Part shown: positions 6,007 to 13,690 of the stretch, piece after piece
Layout: each line of letters starts with the position of its first letter
How positions within the stretch are numbered: the stretch's first letter is position 1
The notes under the pieces: model-generated
Told to the model about the DNA's origin: nothing
The model's input: only the letters and a program-made list of their open reading frames with translations
The model's database searches: none
Made by a program: the position numbers and the translations under genes
DNA from: CAYSHJ01 sp964589725
Lineage (GTDB): Bacteria; Planctomycetota; Planctomycetia; Planctomycetales; Planctomycetaceae
Assembly (NCBI GenBank): GCA_964589725.1
Contig: CAZPUJ010000382.1
Coordinates: 1-26,875, forward strand
Reading direction: 5' to 3'
Length of the DNA stretch: 26,875 nt

Positions 6007-7314
6007 ATGTCGAAGCTGACGCGAGTTGTTGTCGGTTTGGTGTTCGCGCTGTTCCCGGGGTCGGTCGAAGCCGCGACGCCGAACATCGTGATGATTGTCG
6101 GCGACGATCAAGGCTGGGGCGATTACTCGTTCATGGGGCACGCTCACATTCGCACGCCGCACATCGACAAGTTGGCGGCGGAGGGACTGACGTTTCGGCA
6201 CGGGTATGTGCCGTCGAGTCTTTGCCGGCCGAGCTTGGCGTCGATGATCACCGGCTTGTATCCGCATCAGCATCGGATCACGAGCAACGATCCGCCGCTG
6301 CCATCGGGCAAGGCCGGACGACTCGCCGAGCAAGACGCCATGTTTCTGGCCCAACGGCAGGAGATGATCGCGCACTTCGAGAAAGTGCCGACGCTCCCGA
6401 AGCTGCTGGGTCAGCCGGGCTATGTCAGCTTCCAATCGGGTAAGTGGTGGGAGGGAAATGCGTGTCGCTGTGGCTTCACGGAAGGGATGACTCACGGCGA
6501 TCCAAAACGGGGCGGTCGGCACGGCGACGTCGGCTTGAAGATTGGGCGCGAGGGGCTGAAGGAAGTTTTTGACTTCATCGACTCGGCCGCGAAGGAGAAT
6601 CAGCCGTTTTACATTTGGTACGCGCCGCTGATGCCGCACACACCCCACAATCCCCCGGAGCGGTTGCTGGCTAAGTACCGCGACAAGACCGACTCGCCAT
6701 TCGTGGCCAAGTACTGGGCGATGTGCGAGTGGTTCGACGAAACCGTCGGCGAGTTGGTCTCGCACGTCGACAACCTGGGGCTGAGCGACAACACGCTCGT
6801 CGTTTATTTGCACGACAACGGCTGGATTCAAGACCCAAGCGCCGACCGTTACGCCCCGAAGTCGAAACGCTCGCCCTACGACGGCGGCCTGCGCACGCCG
6901 ATCATTCTCCGCTGGAAAGGGCACATCGCGCCGCGGTCGTCCGACACGCTGGTCCTCTCGATCGACTTGCCGCCCACGTTGCTCAGCGCTGTGGGACAAA
7001 AGCCGACGGCTGAGATGCAGGGCCTCAATCTGCTTGATGACCATGCCCTGAAGAACCGCTCGACGATCTTCGGTGAAATCTATGAACACAATGCCGTCGA
7101 CATCCACGTTCCCGTGTCGAGCTTGCAATATCGCTGGCTCGTCAGCGACCACTGGAAGCTGATCGTCCCCGCTCCACAACGAATCCCCAACGGCCGCGTC
7201 GAACTGTACAACCTCGCTCGCGACCCACAAGAAGAAACCAACCTCTCGGAGCAACATCCGTCAGAGGTGACTCGGCTGACACTGTTGCTCAATCGCTGGT
7301 GGCCAGGCCGCTGA
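6007..7314 (+). CDS. Secreted sulfatase (arylsulfatase/alkaline phosphatase superfamily)
   Basis: The protein of 435 residues starts with a signal peptide (hydrophobic to about residue 22, VEAATPN). The catalytic core follows: VGDDQGWGDYSF with the two Asp metal ligands, then LCRPSLASMITG (C73), the site where Cys or Ser is oxidised to formylglycine. Here the usual CxPSR reads CRPSL. Later motifs include YAPLMPHTPHNPPERL, LHDNGW and SPYDGGLRTPIILRW, and the end has the typical ELYNLARDPQEETNLSEQ. Such enzymes hydrolyse sulfate esters of polysaccharides in the periplasm or outside; planctomycetes have many. Substrate cannot be told. ATG at 6007 is chosen over GTG at 6001 because GGGGAG ends 5 bases before it. 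It converges with the Asp-box gene. Confidence 0.93.
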   Translation: MSKLTRVVVGLVFALFPGSVEAATPNIVMIVGDDQGWGDYSFMGHAHIRTPHIDKLAAEGLTFRHGYVPSSLCRPSLASMITGLYPHQHRITSNDPPLPSGKAGRLAEQDAMFLAQRQEMIAHFEKVPTLPKLLGQPGYVSFQSGKWWEGNACRCGFTEGMTHGDPKRGGRHGDVGLKIGREGLKEVFDFIDSAAKENQPFYIWYAPLMPHTPHNPPERLLAKYRDKTDSPFVAKYWAMCEWFDETVGELVSHVDNLGLSDNTLVVYLHDNGWIQDPSADRYAPKSKRSPYDGGLRTPIILRWKGHIAPRSSDTLVLSIDLPPTLLSAVGQKPTAEMQGLNLLDDHALKNRSTIFGEIYEHNAVDIHVPVSSLQYRWLVSDHWKLIVPAPQRIPNGRVELYNLARDPQEETNLSEQHPSEVTRLTLLLNRWWPGR

Positions 7315-7369
7315 AACAGTGTTGCTGTTGATTTGGAGCCTCGGTTTCGCGCTTCCGGTACAATTCGGG

Positions 7370-8368
7370 TTAGCGTCCGAGTCTTGCCAGCGGGATTCGC
7401 AGGAAGAACAGGGCCGGGCCGCCGACTTGATTGGGCTCAACGTCGTAGAACACAACGCCGATGGTCTGGGCATCGAGTTGTACGGTGCGTGGGCAGGCAC
7501 GACCTCCGATTGGGCGACCGGGATTGTAGTATTCAAAAACGTGATCCCAAGTGACGCCATCATCCCGCGAGATGACGTAGCGGAGTTTCTCACCACCGGT
7601 GCCCGGGCCGGGAATTTCCGAGGCTAGCAGCCAGCCATTCGACAAGCCAACCAGTTCGTGTCGCCAGCCTTGTTCCTTGAGGTTGGGAAACTTGTCGATC
7701 TCGTTCCAGGTTTTGCCTTCGTCGGTCGATTGCAGTCCCGCGCCGCTGATGAACGTTCCTTTCGGGGTCCGCACGATCGGGATCAGGCCGTGCAGGCGAC
7801 CATCGCCAAAGGGTTTGCTCGACTCGGTGACGGGATTGAAGACGAATGTTCGATCGCTCAGCGAGATCAGCCATTGATTCGGGGACAGTTCAACCAGAGG
7901 ATGACGAATGACGCTCATCACTTCGGGAGTTCTCGGAAACGGTTTCGGTTCGCTCCAGGTCAGGCCGTCGTCGCCGGAGAGCGAGTAGAGCACGGAACGC
8001 GGTTCCGTTTCATTGGTCTCGTCACTCCAACGATTCCAGGCGTGCAAAAGTCTGCCGTCTGCGAGTGTCGTGAGCGAGCCGGGATAATACGTCGTCTTGA
8101 CCGTATGCACGAATGGTGAAGGCTCCGCCCACGTCTTACCACCGTCCGTCGAGCGTGTGATCCGCAGGTCGCGGTGATTGACGCGGCCGTAGGTGACGAC
8201 AATCGTCCCTTGCTGGCTGAAGCACGCCGCCGGGTGGATGTGCCCGCTGACCGGATTCGCGATCCGCACAGGACGGAGGTCATCAGTTTGCGAAAGGGCC
8301 AACGTCGGGACCAGCAGTGTGGGCAGCAGCAGCAGTGTCAGGCAGGTCATCACCAAAGAACGGCGCAT
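7370..8368 (-). CDS. Secreted sialidase-like Asp-box (BNR) protein
   Basis: The 332-residue protein has a strong signal peptide (MRRSLVMTCLTLLLLPTLL, cut near ALSQ). Four Asp-box repeats (S-x-D-x-G-x-T-W) then mark the blades of a six-bladed propeller: STDGGKTW, SGDDGLTW, STDEGKTW and SRDDGVTW. The arrangement fits the BNR/sialidase-like exo-alpha-sialidase superfamily common in planctomycetes. The classic sialidase arginine triad and the YRIP motif are not clearly recognisable, so sialidase activity should not be assumed; an unknown glycan may be bound or cleaved. The frame is open to 8659, but upstream codons run through the REP-like palindrome and lack a signal peptide, so ATG at 8366-8368 is chosen (AGAAAGAG lies about 8 bases before it). 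Confidence 0.85.
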   Translation of the reverse strand: MRRSLVMTCLTLLLLPTLLVPTLALSQTDDLRPVRIANPVSGHIHPAACFSQQGTIVVTYGRVNHRDLRITRSTDGGKTWAEPSPFVHTVKTTYYPGSLTTLADGRLLHAWNRWSDETNETEPRSVLYSLSGDDGLTWSEPKPFPRTPEVMSVIRHPLVELSPNQWLISLSDRTFVFNPVTESSKPFGDGRLHGLIPIVRTPKGTFISGAGLQSTDEGKTWNEIDKFPNLKEQGWRHELVGLSNGWLLASEIPGPGTGGEKLRYVISRDDGVTWDHVFEYYNPGRPIGGRACPRTVQLDAQTIGVVFYDVEPNQVGGPALFFLRIPLARLGR

Positions 8369-8565
8369 GGTTGGCTCTTTCTTAATCTTGTTCTGGTGAC
8401 GGGGTCGAGAGTCTCTTTCATCCCGCAATGGCTTGATTCGAAGTGTCTTCTGCGACGTCGTACGGCATGGAAAAGACTGCCGACTCCTTTCACCTTCCGT
8501 CACTCCGATTCCGTTTCCGCCAAGGCGAGTCCTTGTGATGGTCCTCGATCCGTGACTGATTTTCG

Positions 8566-8772
8566 AGTGCCACGGAGGCTCTTGGGGCGGCGGAGCCGCA
8601 ACCAAACTAACCCGAAGCGTCAGCGAGGGCGGGCGCTCCGAGTTACGGAGATTTTTCAATCCAAACTTTGTGAAACGCCCGCCCTCGCTGACGCTTCGGG
8701 TTCGTGTGTCGGCTCAAAATCTTTGCGTGGCGCGAAGATTTCAATCGTTTGCAGTACAGAGCCGTGGCACTT
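8566..8772. repeat. REP-like palindrome, copy 3, framed by AGTGCCACGG inverted arms
   Basis: The inner arms at 8609-8635 (AACCCGAAGCGTCAGCGAGG continuing GCGGGCG) and 8676-8702 are perfect 27-bp complements around a 40-bp loop, the longest arms of the four copies. Outer words AGTGCCACGG (8567-8576) and CCGTGGCACTT (8762-8772) are inverted around them. This lies between the divergent Asp-box and amidohydrolase-fold genes. The 198 bp from 8369 to 8566 hold nothing I recognise apart from the presumed Asp-box promoter. Confidence 0.8.
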
Positions 8773-8853
8773 GGGTACCTTGGTCTGAACCCAAAAGAGT
8801 TCGCAGCCATTAGCCAGTGGTATCGCTGCACTCAACCACCGGCGAATGGCTCT

Positions 8854-9010
8854 CCACGGCTGGCTAATCCGTCGTGCTGGGCAATCTGTAGTCCCGGCCT
8901 TTGTGCCCGGTTTGATTTGGATTCGTTGGAAAAGAGCAGAAGTCGCATCACACAAGCCACAAGGGCTTGGGCTACAGGCTCCAAAGATTGAAGAACTAAC
9001 CAGCCGTGCG
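8854..9010. repeat. Composite inverted-repeat cassette, second copy of outer arms
   Basis: CCACGGCTGGCTAATCC (8854-8870) faces AAGAACTAACCAGCCGTGCG (8991-9010); the shared arm CACGGCTGGCTA/TAACCAGCCGTG is the one seen around 5852-5996. The interior differs from the first copy: it holds a CCCGGCCTTTGTGCCCGG hairpin (about 8894-8911) and a CACAAGCCACAAGGGCTTGGGC stretch. From 9010 to the next start (9240) I see only a short direct repeat TTCCGCTCAGTATCATTTCGCTCAGT near 9092. Confidence 0.6.
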
Positions 9011-9239
9011 TTTGGACGTTCGATTTAGCGACGGAGAAGTGGACGCTCACAGAGCCGAATACGTCGCCGCCATTGGTGTGCTGCAATATCATTCCGCTCA
9101 GTATCATTTCGCTCAGTGACGAGCAAACGGCTAGGCGAGAATCGCTTGGCGACGACCTCACGAATGGTTCGAGTCTTCGGACCTTCGTCACGACTATTTG
9201 GTCACCATCAAATGAAATCAATCGAATTCGGAGAAGGAA

Positions 9240-10181
9240 ATGGGCACACCAACACAACTCAACCGTCGTCAGATGCTGATCAGCACGCTCGCCACTGTCG
9301 CCACTGCAACCGCTGTCGCGGCGCCACAGAAACGGCTGATCATCGACACACACTTGGAAGTCTGGACACTCGACCCGAAGTTTCCCTTCAATCATCCGGA
9401 GAGGGGGCGGGATCTGAAGGTGGAAATGGCAGCGCCGATCGAGAACCAAGTGGAACAGATGCGCGATTTCGGTCTCCGCTATGCGGTGCTGATCAATCCG
9501 CGCTACTTTGGCTGGGACAACTCGTATATCGCCCATTGCCTGAAGAGCTACCCGAAACTCTTTGTCGCGCATGGCCTGCTCGACCCGGAGGACCGCAAGG
9601 TGGCCGATAAGCTCCGCTACTGGGTGAAGGAGTACGGATTTCAAGGGATGCGGTTCAGTCCGATCTATCATCCCAAATCGACGTGGTTGAATTCCAAGGA
9701 GCATTACCCGTTGTGGCGCGAAGCGGAGAAGTTAGGCGCCGTGTTCAATTACTACATCGCGCCCCATCAGATGCCGATGCTCGAGGACATGGCGGGCCGT
9801 TTCCCGGGCGTGAAGATCGTCGTGGATCATGCGGGCAAACCCGACTTGAAGTCGCGAGACTGCTGGCCGGAGTTCCGCAAGATGTTCCCGTTGAAGCGAT
9901 TTCCTCAGGTGTGGATCAGCAACTCCGAACCGTACGAGATGTCGGAGTTCAAGCGCTACCCGTACGAGGACACATGGCCGTTCTATAAGGCCATCTACGA
10001 GGAGTTCGGTGGCAAGCAACTGGTGTGGGGTACCGGTTATCCGCGTCCGCGGTGGGAGTTGCCGATGGATAAGGAACTCGAATTCGTGGACACGTACTGC
10101 GACTTCTACAGCGACGCGGATCGTGAATTGATGCTGGGAAAGAACGCCTTGCGGATCTGGCAGTTTCCGGTGGCCTCCTGA
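9240..10181 (+). CDS. Tat-exported amidohydrolase-2-fold protein with altered metal site
   Basis: The 313-residue protein opens with NRRQMLISTLATVATATAVAA, a twin-arginine style signal, so it is probably exported folded. The rest resembles the Amidohydro_2 (PF04909) TIM-barrel family: IIDTHLEVW at the first strand (residues 34-42), GMRFSPIY in mid-protein, VVDHAGKPD (H197) and a late LVWGTGYPRPRW. Family members usually have DxHxH at the first strand and a WGSDYP-like segment with the catalytic Asp. Here the second His is Glu (E40) and the Asp is Gly (G266), so classical binuclear or mononuclear hydrolysis looks doubtful. ATG is preceded by GGAGAAGGA. No pathway partner adjoins. Substrate unknown; it may be a lactonase-like relative, a different metal enzyme or a non-enzymatic homologue. 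Confidence 0.78.
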   Translation: MGTPTQLNRRQMLISTLATVATATAVAAPQKRLIIDTHLEVWTLDPKFPFNHPERGRDLKVEMAAPIENQVEQMRDFGLRYAVLINPRYFGWDNSYIAHCLKSYPKLFVAHGLLDPEDRKVADKLRYWVKEYGFQGMRFSPIYHPKSTWLNSKEHYPLWREAEKLGAVFNYYIAPHQMPMLEDMAGRFPGVKIVVDHAGKPDLKSRDCWPEFRKMFPLKRFPQVWISNSEPYEMSEFKRYPYEDTWPFYKAIYEEFGGKQLVWGTGYPRPRWELPMDKELEFVDTYCDFYSDADRELMLGKNALRIWQFPVAS

Positions 10182-10570
10182 TGCGGACGGTCGCATCTCT
10201 GAATCCGAGAGGATCACATCTCCCACCAATAGGCCGTTCTCGTCGCAACCTCATCCTCCTCTTTTTGGAAAGGTGGACGCATGCAGATCCTGTCTCGGCT
10301 GATCTCGGGCTTACGATTTCTGGCGACGCTCGGAGCAGCCTTGAAGCCCGCACCAAAGCCCTTTACCGCATCCGCCGACCACGACCTACTCCATAGTGAT
10401 CCGCCCCGAGGAGTCCCGCGCCGCGGTGGCCGCCTGCCTGGCCGCCGAACAATCCGCGGCTACTAGTCAGATCGTTCGGCTCTGAACACTCAATTCGCGG
10501 CGATCCGCTCGATCGTATCGAAGAGCGGCACGTTGTACTTTTTCGACATCGCGCGGGCGAGATCATGGCG
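10182..10570. other. Intergenic region, no convincing gene; possible oxidoreductase remnant at its right end
   Basis: No believable complete gene is seen in these 389 bp. A plus-strand frame of 61 codons at 10281-10466 has a GGAAAGG upstream, but its product is Pro/Arg-rich after residue 20 and resembles nothing I know. On the minus strand, directly after the stop at 10571, about 25 codons (10570-10496) read HDLARAMSKKYNVPLFDTIE and then stop; this resembles the nucleotide-binding part of Gfo/Idh/MocA oxidoreductases and may be a gene relic. Confidence 0.4.
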
Positions 10571-13543
10571 TTACTTGAGGGAGCTGAGGTACGCCAACAG
10601 GTCGGCAACTTGCTGGGCGGACATGTCGCGGAGGAGCAGGTCCGGCATCAAGGATTGTCGCTGTGGCACGAGATGCTCAATTTGTTTCGACGAAATGCGG
10701 ATCAATTTGTCCTGGGCATCTTTGAGGACAACTTCGTTTTCGTCCATGGTAACCAAGAGGCCGGTCTGCAAGCGACCGTCGTCGGTTTCGGCAACGTAAG
10801 TCACGTACTTGGGGTCGATCAGTTTCGACGGTTCGAGCATGCTCTCCAGCAGTTGAGCGCGAGTGAGTTTCTTGCCGATCGTTGTCAGCTCCGGTCCGAC
10901 TTCCTTGCCGTCCTTTAGAATGCGGTGACAGTTCTTGCACGAGACGCCGGCGTTCTCGAAGAAGACGCGCTGGCCTCGCGCCAGGTCGCCCGACAGCGCG
11001 AGGATCTGTTCAGGCCGCACGACGCTGCCCAGCCGCTTGATGCGTTTCTCGGCCGGGAGAAATCGTTCGAACAGATCGCGGATGCTGACATCGTTGTGTT
11101 CCGTTGCTTTTGCAATGGCCAGAGAAGCCGCGGAGGGCGGGAGCGTGCGGTCATCCATCGAGCGCAACAGCAGCAAGGCAGCGCTCGTCGATGACAACAG
11201 GCGATCCACGAGTTCGGCTTGGTCCGTCGATTGTTTCGTCGCACGCAGGCGATCGAGATCGGCCGCCTCTTCTTTGCGGAGCTTTACTGCCGCTTCGTTG
11301 CCGGTGGTTTCTTTGGCGGCTATTTGTGGGATTTGTCGCACCCAGTCATAGATCAACTCGACGCCTTCGCGATCAACTTCCGTCGAGCCGATGTGCGGCA
11401 TGCGGCCCCCGCCCAGCTTCGCCATGCGATACCACAGCACCGAGCGAAACGGATCGCCGGGGGCGATGACTTGCGCGGCGTGGATACCAAACGTCCCTTG
11501 CGACGGGCGCGCTCCGAGCATGTTCGTCTTTGCCAACGGCAAGTCGAAGTGCATCATCGAGAGGACCGCGCCTCCGGCATGTTGCTGGTGGCAGTGAGAA
11601 CAATTCGCATGCAAATAGGCACGGGCTCGGCTGTCTTGATCGGCGGACGGATCGCGTGGATTGGCGAGTTGCGGCCGCTTCTCGGGCGGCGGCGGTTGCT
11701 CGAAGATTTTGATGTGTGCCAACGTGTCGAGCTGCGAGGTCGACGCGCCGCCGTAGTCGTGATCTTTGTTCAATTGAGCCGCGATGAAGCCGAGCGCTGA
11801 CCCGGACCACTTGTTGTGGCAGCGCTGACATTCGGCTCGACCGGAGAATCGCCACGTCTGTTGGCGTTTTCTACCGGGAGCATCGGCGTCAACGATGTCG
11901 AAGCTCCGCTCCGCGCCGGCGGTGGCGAGCAGCACGGCGTCGGATTGATCGTCGTTCCATTGATAGGTGTAGGTCTGCCAGTCGATGCCATCGAAGTGCA
12001 ACAGTTGCGTTTCGATTCGGCGGCGGCTGGACGGCTGGCCGTGCTGCATTTCGAGCGACAGCGTCTTGGCGAACACGGCGTCTTTCGGAAAGGTTGCCGT
12101 GACACCCAGGGCTTTGGTCGCGAAAAAGTCTGGAATCGAAAGTTCGTTGGGAATGGCGACCAGTCGTGCGGCGACGGCGTGATCCGCCCACGGTTCCGCG
12201 TTGATTGAGTACGGAATGACCCCGGGTGCCAGACGTTGTGTGGTGACCGATGAGAACAGGCCGGTCTCGCTCAGCTTTCGAGGAAACATCGCGCTCTGAT
12301 CGGGCTTTGGGTTCGGCACGAGCCGGTGAATCGTCCCGGCCGTGTGATCGAGCAGATAAAAGTCTCCGTCGTTGTCATCGCCAAACCCCACGATTCGGTG
12401 CGTGGTGTCGGCGAGTTCGCGGTGATCAACGATTTGTCCCTTGTCGTAGCGAAAGCCCCAGATCTTGCCGGTGTCGTAGTCTCCGTAGATGTGATGTCCG
12501 TGAAGTTCCTTCAGTCGCGAGCCGTAATACGTCAGCCCGTCGGTGATGGACGAGGACTCGGAGTGCGGAACATCGATCGTCGGCGACAGGATGGGAGTCG
12601 GTCCGCGAGGCCATTCCGGGTTGGTCGATTGCCGGCCTTCCATCACGCTCCATCCGTAGTTGCCGCCGCGCTCGACGCGGTCGAGCATTTCCCACAACTC
12701 CCAGCCCACATCGCCGACCCACAGATCGCCTGTCTGGCGATCAATGCTCATCCGCCACGGGTTGCGAAAACCGTACGCCCAAATCTCGCCGCGCGCGCCT
12801 TGCAAATCGACGAACGGATTGTCGGCCGGAATGCGGTAGTTCTTTCCGTCGTCGGCGTGATCGACGTCGATTCGCAGAATGCACGACAGCAAGTTGCTGA
12901 CGTCCTGGCCGGCTCTCCGCGAGTCCGGCGGGTTCGGCCCGGAGCCGTCTCCCGTGGAGATATACAGACAGCCGTCGAGTCCAAACTTCAAACAACAGCC
13001 GTTATGACCGCCGGAGAGCCAGGTGATGACCGTCGTTTCACTGATCACGTCGATGGTCGGCGGGTCGGTGTCCGAAACACGAAACCGCGCGATGTGCGTT
13101 CCATCTTCGAGATTCGGTTTCGTGATATAGCAAACGTAGCAGTACCGGTTCTTCGGGAACTCGGGATGAAACGCGAGCGCGTAGACTGCTTGCATTCCTG
13201 CAATCTCTTTGGCGAGGTCAACCACCAGGTCAGCCTCCTTCACGTCGGCCTTGTTTGGAAACGAGAAGATCTTGCCCGCCTGTTCGACGACGAACAGACG
13301 GTTGCTGCCCGGTGCTTTGGTGAGATCGAGACAATTGGTGAACTTGATCGCCGGAAAGGCGCGTTCAGTCAGGTAAGGGAGCGGTGCCTCGGGCGACCCC
13401 GTGATTCGCGAGGTGGTCCACGCGACTCGCTTCTCGATGCCGACTCTCGGCAAGTCAGCCGTCGCGATGCGTTGTGATCCGATCACGACCAGGAAAGCCA
13501 ACGTCAGCGCTGCGATCAGCCTCGCGGTGATGTGTGTTGCCAA
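10571..13543 (-). CDS. Secreted PQQ-type sugar dehydrogenase fused to multi-haem cytochrome c domains
   Basis: This 990-residue protein has an N-terminal signal peptide (residues 1-29). Residues about 40-410 form a glucose/sorbosone dehydrogenase beta-propeller (NRLFVVEQAGKI, ALAFHPEFPKN, WLSGGHNGCCLKFGLDGCLYISTGDG, GEIWAYGFRNPWRMSID, VGWELWEMLDRVERGGNYGW). In the family this domain binds PQQ and Ca2+ and oxidises sugars. The middle (about 420-730) matches the planctomycete-type conserved region with two haem sites, CQRCH (572-576) and CSHCH (648-652). The C-terminus (about 830-990) is the Pirellula/Verrucomicrobium haem-binding domain with CKNCH (869-873), LLESMLEPSKLIDPKY and a final ADLLAYLSSLK. 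Electrons could pass from sugar to haem within one chain. It is divergent from the FAD/multihaem gene, 147 bp away. Substrate and actual PQQ use are inferred. Confidence 0.88.
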   Translation of the reverse strand: MATHITARLIAALTLAFLVVIGSQRIATADLPRVGIEKRVAWTTSRITGSPEAPLPYLTERAFPAIKFTNCLDLTKAPGSNRLFVVEQAGKIFSFPNKADVKEADLVVDLAKEIAGMQAVYALAFHPEFPKNRYCYVCYITKPNLEDGTHIARFRVSDTDPPTIDVISETTVITWLSGGHNGCCLKFGLDGCLYISTGDGSGPNPPDSRRAGQDVSNLLSCILRIDVDHADDGKNYRIPADNPFVDLQGARGEIWAYGFRNPWRMSIDRQTGDLWVGDVGWELWEMLDRVERGGNYGWSVMEGRQSTNPEWPRGPTPILSPTIDVPHSESSSITDGLTYYGSRLKELHGHHIYGDYDTGKIWGFRYDKGQIVDHRELADTTHRIVGFGDDNDGDFYLLDHTAGTIHRLVPNPKPDQSAMFPRKLSETGLFSSVTTQRLAPGVIPYSINAEPWADHAVAARLVAIPNELSIPDFFATKALGVTATFPKDAVFAKTLSLEMQHGQPSSRRRIETQLLHFDGIDWQTYTYQWNDDQSDAVLLATAGAERSFDIVDADAPGRKRQQTWRFSGRAECQRCHNKWSGSALGFIAAQLNKDHDYGGASTSQLDTLAHIKIFEQPPPPEKRPQLANPRDPSADQDSRARAYLHANCSHCHQQHAGGAVLSMMHFDLPLAKTNMLGARPSQGTFGIHAAQVIAPGDPFRSVLWYRMAKLGGGRMPHIGSTEVDREGVELIYDWVRQIPQIAAKETTGNEAAVKLRKEEAADLDRLRATKQSTDQAELVDRLLSSTSAALLLLRSMDDRTLPPSAASLAIAKATEHNDVSIRDLFERFLPAEKRIKRLGSVVRPEQILALSGDLARGQRVFFENAGVSCKNCHRILKDGKEVGPELTTIGKKLTRAQLLESMLEPSKLIDPKYVTYVAETDDGRLQTGLLVTMDENEVVLKDAQDKLIRISSKQIEHLVPQRQSLMPDLLLRDMSAQQVADLLAYLSSLK

Positions 13544-13690
13544 GACCTTTTCTCCCGAGAACGCGACCTCGAAGTCCCATCACCGCAAATCCGTTGATCG
13601 TGGTTTACTACCCGTCAACGCACGGCAATGCGAAGATGACCATCGAACGTTGACATACCAAGTCTCGCCGGACACAGAATACTCGCACTG

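Noticed and set aside
5971..7257. 428-codon minus-strand open frame antisense to the sulfatase
   Set aside because: The sulfatase on the plus strand has signal peptide, active site and C-terminal motifs; the antisense product has none.
8369..8659. In-frame extension of the Asp-box protein by 97 residues
   Set aside because: It would put the signal peptide in mid-protein and run through one arm of the REP-like palindrome.
12326..13477. Long plus-strand open frame (383 codons) antisense to the sugar dehydrogenase gene
   Set aside because: It is the mirror of a clearly recognisable gene, has no family motif or ribosome site, and arises from GC-rich third positions.
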